Source of the DNA: Saprospiraceae bacterium
GTDB taxonomy: Bacteria > Bacteroidota > Bacteroidia > Chitinophagales > Saprospiraceae
Direction of reading: 5' to 3'
DNA: 64,000 bases
Assembly (NCBI GenBank): GCA_016787525.1
Contig: JAEUUP010000143.1
Location: 62,001-126,000, forward strand
Positions 62,577-64,000 of the stretch are shown piece by piece (positions within the stretch are counted from its first letter, which is position 1; each line of letters begins with the position of its first letter). Under the pieces are notes generated by a model. The model saw only the letters and a list, made by a program, of their open reading frames with translations. It had not been told where the DNA came from and made no database searches. Position numbers and translations under genes: made by a program.

Positions 62577-63854
62577 ATGGAAAAAGCCATCAAAATGGTC
62601 AGCCTAATTTTAGGCGGTGGACAAGGTTCGCGCTTGTCACCTTTGACAAAAGACCGCTCAAAACCTGCTGTTCCCATTGCAGGTAAGTACCGTCTCATTG
62701 ACATTCCTATCTCAAATTGTATTCATTCGGGCGTGCGGCGCATTTTCGTTTTGACGCAGTTCAACTCAGCTTCGTTGAATCAACACATCAAAAATACATA
62801 CAATTTCGACCATTTCAGTCGTGGATTTGTAGATATTTTGGCAGCAGAACAGACTCCTGACAACCCAAATTGGTTTCAAGGAACGGCAGATGCAGTACGT
62901 CAGTCATTGCGTCACATGAATACACACCAGCACGATTACATTTTGATTTTGTCGGGAGACCAGTTATACCAAATGGACTTTTTGGCAATGGTGAAAGAGC
63001 ATATTGCAAAAGGAGCTGAGTTGTCAATTGCCACTATTCCAGTTGTTGCTAAAGAAGCAACAGAGTTTGGTATTATGAAAGTAGATAAAAAAGGTATGAT
63101 TGATAGCTTTATCGAAAAACCTAAGGCTGAATTACTACCTGATTGGGTGTCGCCTGTGCCAAAAGCTGAGCAGAAAGCTGGAAAGAACTATTTGGCAAGT
63201 ATGGGTATTTATATTTTCAATAAGGAAACCATGCAGCGATTGCTCGATGAGCATCCGAATGCAACGGATTTTGGCAAGGAAATTATACCCGCAGCTATCA
63301 AATCTGGCTCAAAAGTAGCGAGTTACTTATACAATGGGTATTGGACAGACATCGGAAACATCGGTTCATTTTTTGAAGCTAATTTGGAATTGACTGACCC
63401 ACTTCCGAAGTTCAACTTGTTCGATAGCGGTAAAATGATATTTACACGGGCGCGTCAATTGCCTCCAAGCAAATACTTCGGAACGACACTCAAAAGGTCG
63501 GTTGTTACTGAGGGGTCTATTTGTTTGGCGAAATCACTGGAGCGTTGTGTCATTGGCATAAGAAGCCGTATTGGTGAAAAAACGACGATGAAAAATGTCA
63601 TTATGATGGGTGCGGACTACTATGAGCATATTTCTGACCTCGTACAGAAAGACCGTGTGCATATTGGGGTCGGTAAAAACTGTCATATTGAACAAGCTAT
63701 TTTGGATAAAAACTGTCGCATTGGCAATAATGTGATTATCAAAGGCGATGCAAGTTTACCCAAACAAGACCACGAAGCTTATTCGATTGTTGATGGTATT
63801 GTTGTGGTTAAGAAAAATGCAACAATTCCTGATGGTACACATATTGGTGTTTAA
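62577..63854 (+). CDS. glgC: Glucose-1-phosphate adenylyltransferase
   Basis: 425 residues, full length. The nucleotide-binding signature is LGGGQGSRLSPLTKDRSKPA followed by VPIAGKYRLIDIPISN; the C-terminal left-handed beta-helix (VRIGVGKNCHIEQAILDKNCRIGNNVIIK) is complete. It makes ADP-glucose from glucose-1-phosphate and ATP for glycogen synthesis; other glg genes are not in this window. One motif copy (63506) encodes TEGS. Confidence 0.96.
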   Translation: MEKAIKMVSLILGGGQGSRLSPLTKDRSKPAVPIAGKYRLIDIPISNCIHSGVRRIFVLTQFNSASLNQHIKNTYNFDHFSRGFVDILAAEQTPDNPNWFQGTADAVRQSLRHMNTHQHDYILILSGDQLYQMDFLAMVKEHIAKGAELSIATIPVVAKEATEFGIMKVDKKGMIDSFIEKPKAELLPDWVSPVPKAEQKAGKNYLASMGIYIFNKETMQRLLDEHPNATDFGKEIIPAAIKSGSKVASYLYNGYWTDIGNIGSFFEANLELTDPLPKFNLFDSGKMIFTRARQLPPSKYFGTTLKRSVVTEGSICLAKSLERCVIGIRSRIGEKTTMKNVIMMGADYYEHISDLVQKDRVHIGVGKNCHIEQAILDKNCRIGNNVIIKGDASLPKQDHEAYSIVDGIVVVKKNATIPDGTHIGV

Positions 63855-63861
63855 TAACATT

Positions 63862-64000
63862 TAGAAACAGTTTTAAAACCTTAATGAGATAGGTTGAGAC
63901 TGTTTGCGCAAAAAAGTGTTGCAAAACAGTTTCTTAGATATCACCATCGGATTAAAATAATACTTCCTATACCACCCTCTCAGTTGTAATACTGAGAGGG
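63862..64000. repeat. Repeats after glgC, cut by the window edge
   Basis: TTTAGAAACAGTTTTAAAACC (left, 63862) and GCAAAACAGTTTCTTAG (right, about 63922) are inverted relatives of the arms at 21895 and 59793, probably a terminator. Then CCCTCTCAGT (63975) faces ACTGAGAGGG (63991-64000), an inverted pair of a longer variant of the dispersed motif. Confidence 0.55.

Larger units (their letters stand above)
776..63515. repeat. Dispersed 10-mer TACTGAGGGG / CCCCTCAGTA, 62 exact copies (uptake-sequence-like)
   Basis: Copies reading CCCCTCAGTA on + start at 776, 1290, 2035, 3134, 4801, 5966, 7729, 8145, 11935, 17845, 19187, 21583, 21986, 22880, 23659, 26548, 27500, 28676, 30375, 31293, 32534, 33257, 33634, 35139, 35405, 41500, 44944, 45634, 46063, 50868, 54909, 55617, 58679, 60114. 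Copies reading TACTGAGGGG start at 1001, 3906, 5999, 13081, 14029, 14938, 19889, 20457, 25506, 33008, 36152, 38761, 41210, 44665, 45793, 46915, 47908, 49051, 50502, 51363, 52058, 53737, 55690, 56576, 59085, 60997, 62508, 63506. Nine-base matches (ACTGAGGGG) lie at 13389, 15889, 20731, 23832, 24154, 28889, 39426, 57228. Flanks favour an extra C before and a T after CCCCTCAGTA. About 45 copies are inside genes and 16 between genes. Strand use is 34:28, so there is no replication-type polarity. Function as an uptake signal is inference. Confidence 0.95.

Noticed and set aside
776-63515. The 10-mer as a CRISPR repeat, transposon end or restriction site
   Set aside because: It is too short and irregularly spaced for CRISPR, carries no spacers or longer conserved flanks, has no target duplications, and is not palindromic.
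776-63515. The 10-mer as a Chi or KOPS-type polar sequence
   Set aside because: Orientation is nearly balanced (34:28), and both orientations occur side by side in the same gene. Polar sequences are strongly strand-biased on one replichore.

Overview
The window looks like a chromosomal segment of a free-living Bacteroidota, probably a Cytophagales-type bacterium. This rests on AT-rich DNA, promoters of the TTTG/TAnnTTTG type, secreted proteins with type IX secretion (T9SS) C-terminal sorting domains, a one-protein hybrid two-component/AraC regulator, SusC-like plug domains fused to macroglobulin-type modules, DUF5916 and ThuA/sorbosone-dehydrogenase proteins. No genus can be named from the sequence alone.

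Layout. 0-10 kb: carbohydrate-type metabolism on the + strand (two Gfo/Idh/MocA oxidoreductases, ThuA protein, esterase-gluconolactonase fusion, serine hydrolase, aldo/keto reductase). 10-15.5 kb: small secreted proteins, a c-type cytochrome, DNA polymerase IV, tRNA-Lys. 15.5-22 kb: a minus-strand sugar cluster (ThuA-dehydrogenase-cytochrome fusion, sugar epimerase, second ThuA protein) facing a divergent NrtR-type Nudix regulator across a near-perfect 23-bp palindrome. 22-24 kb: an RNA-repair pair, RNA ligase plus an HD/polynucleotide kinase gene interrupted by one in-frame TAA. 24-34 kb: housekeeping and accessory genes (GH3, hydrolases, Nudix, pyrE, M42 peptidase, UbiA-like, MarR, rfbD, rfbC). 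34-41 kb: cell-envelope and small secreted proteins with repeat-rich spacers. 41-50 kb: two very large T9SS cargo proteins (M4 metalloprotease with beta-helix; FG-GAP/LamG protein). 50-60 kb: hybrid two-component regulator, membrane AraC regulator, and a TolC-HlyD-ABC exporter operon. 60-64 kb: DUF5916 outer-membrane protein and glgC.

The outstanding signal is not a gene. The 10-mer TACTGAGGGG (reverse CCCCTCAGTA) occurs 62 times by hand count, about once per kilobase, on both strands and both inside and between genes; about 0.07 copies would be expected by chance. Its density, non-palindromic form, tolerance inside coding sequence, two-fold enrichment between genes and use as an inverted pair behind a gene all resemble the DNA uptake sequences of Pasteurellaceae and Neisseriaceae. 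I know of none established in Bacteroidota. A second repeat layer consists of ~200-bp nested palindromes; two copies have identical 13-bp inverted ends and 7-bp target duplications, so they are MITE-like mobile elements. A 21/22-bp tandem array lies near 39.6-39.8 kb.
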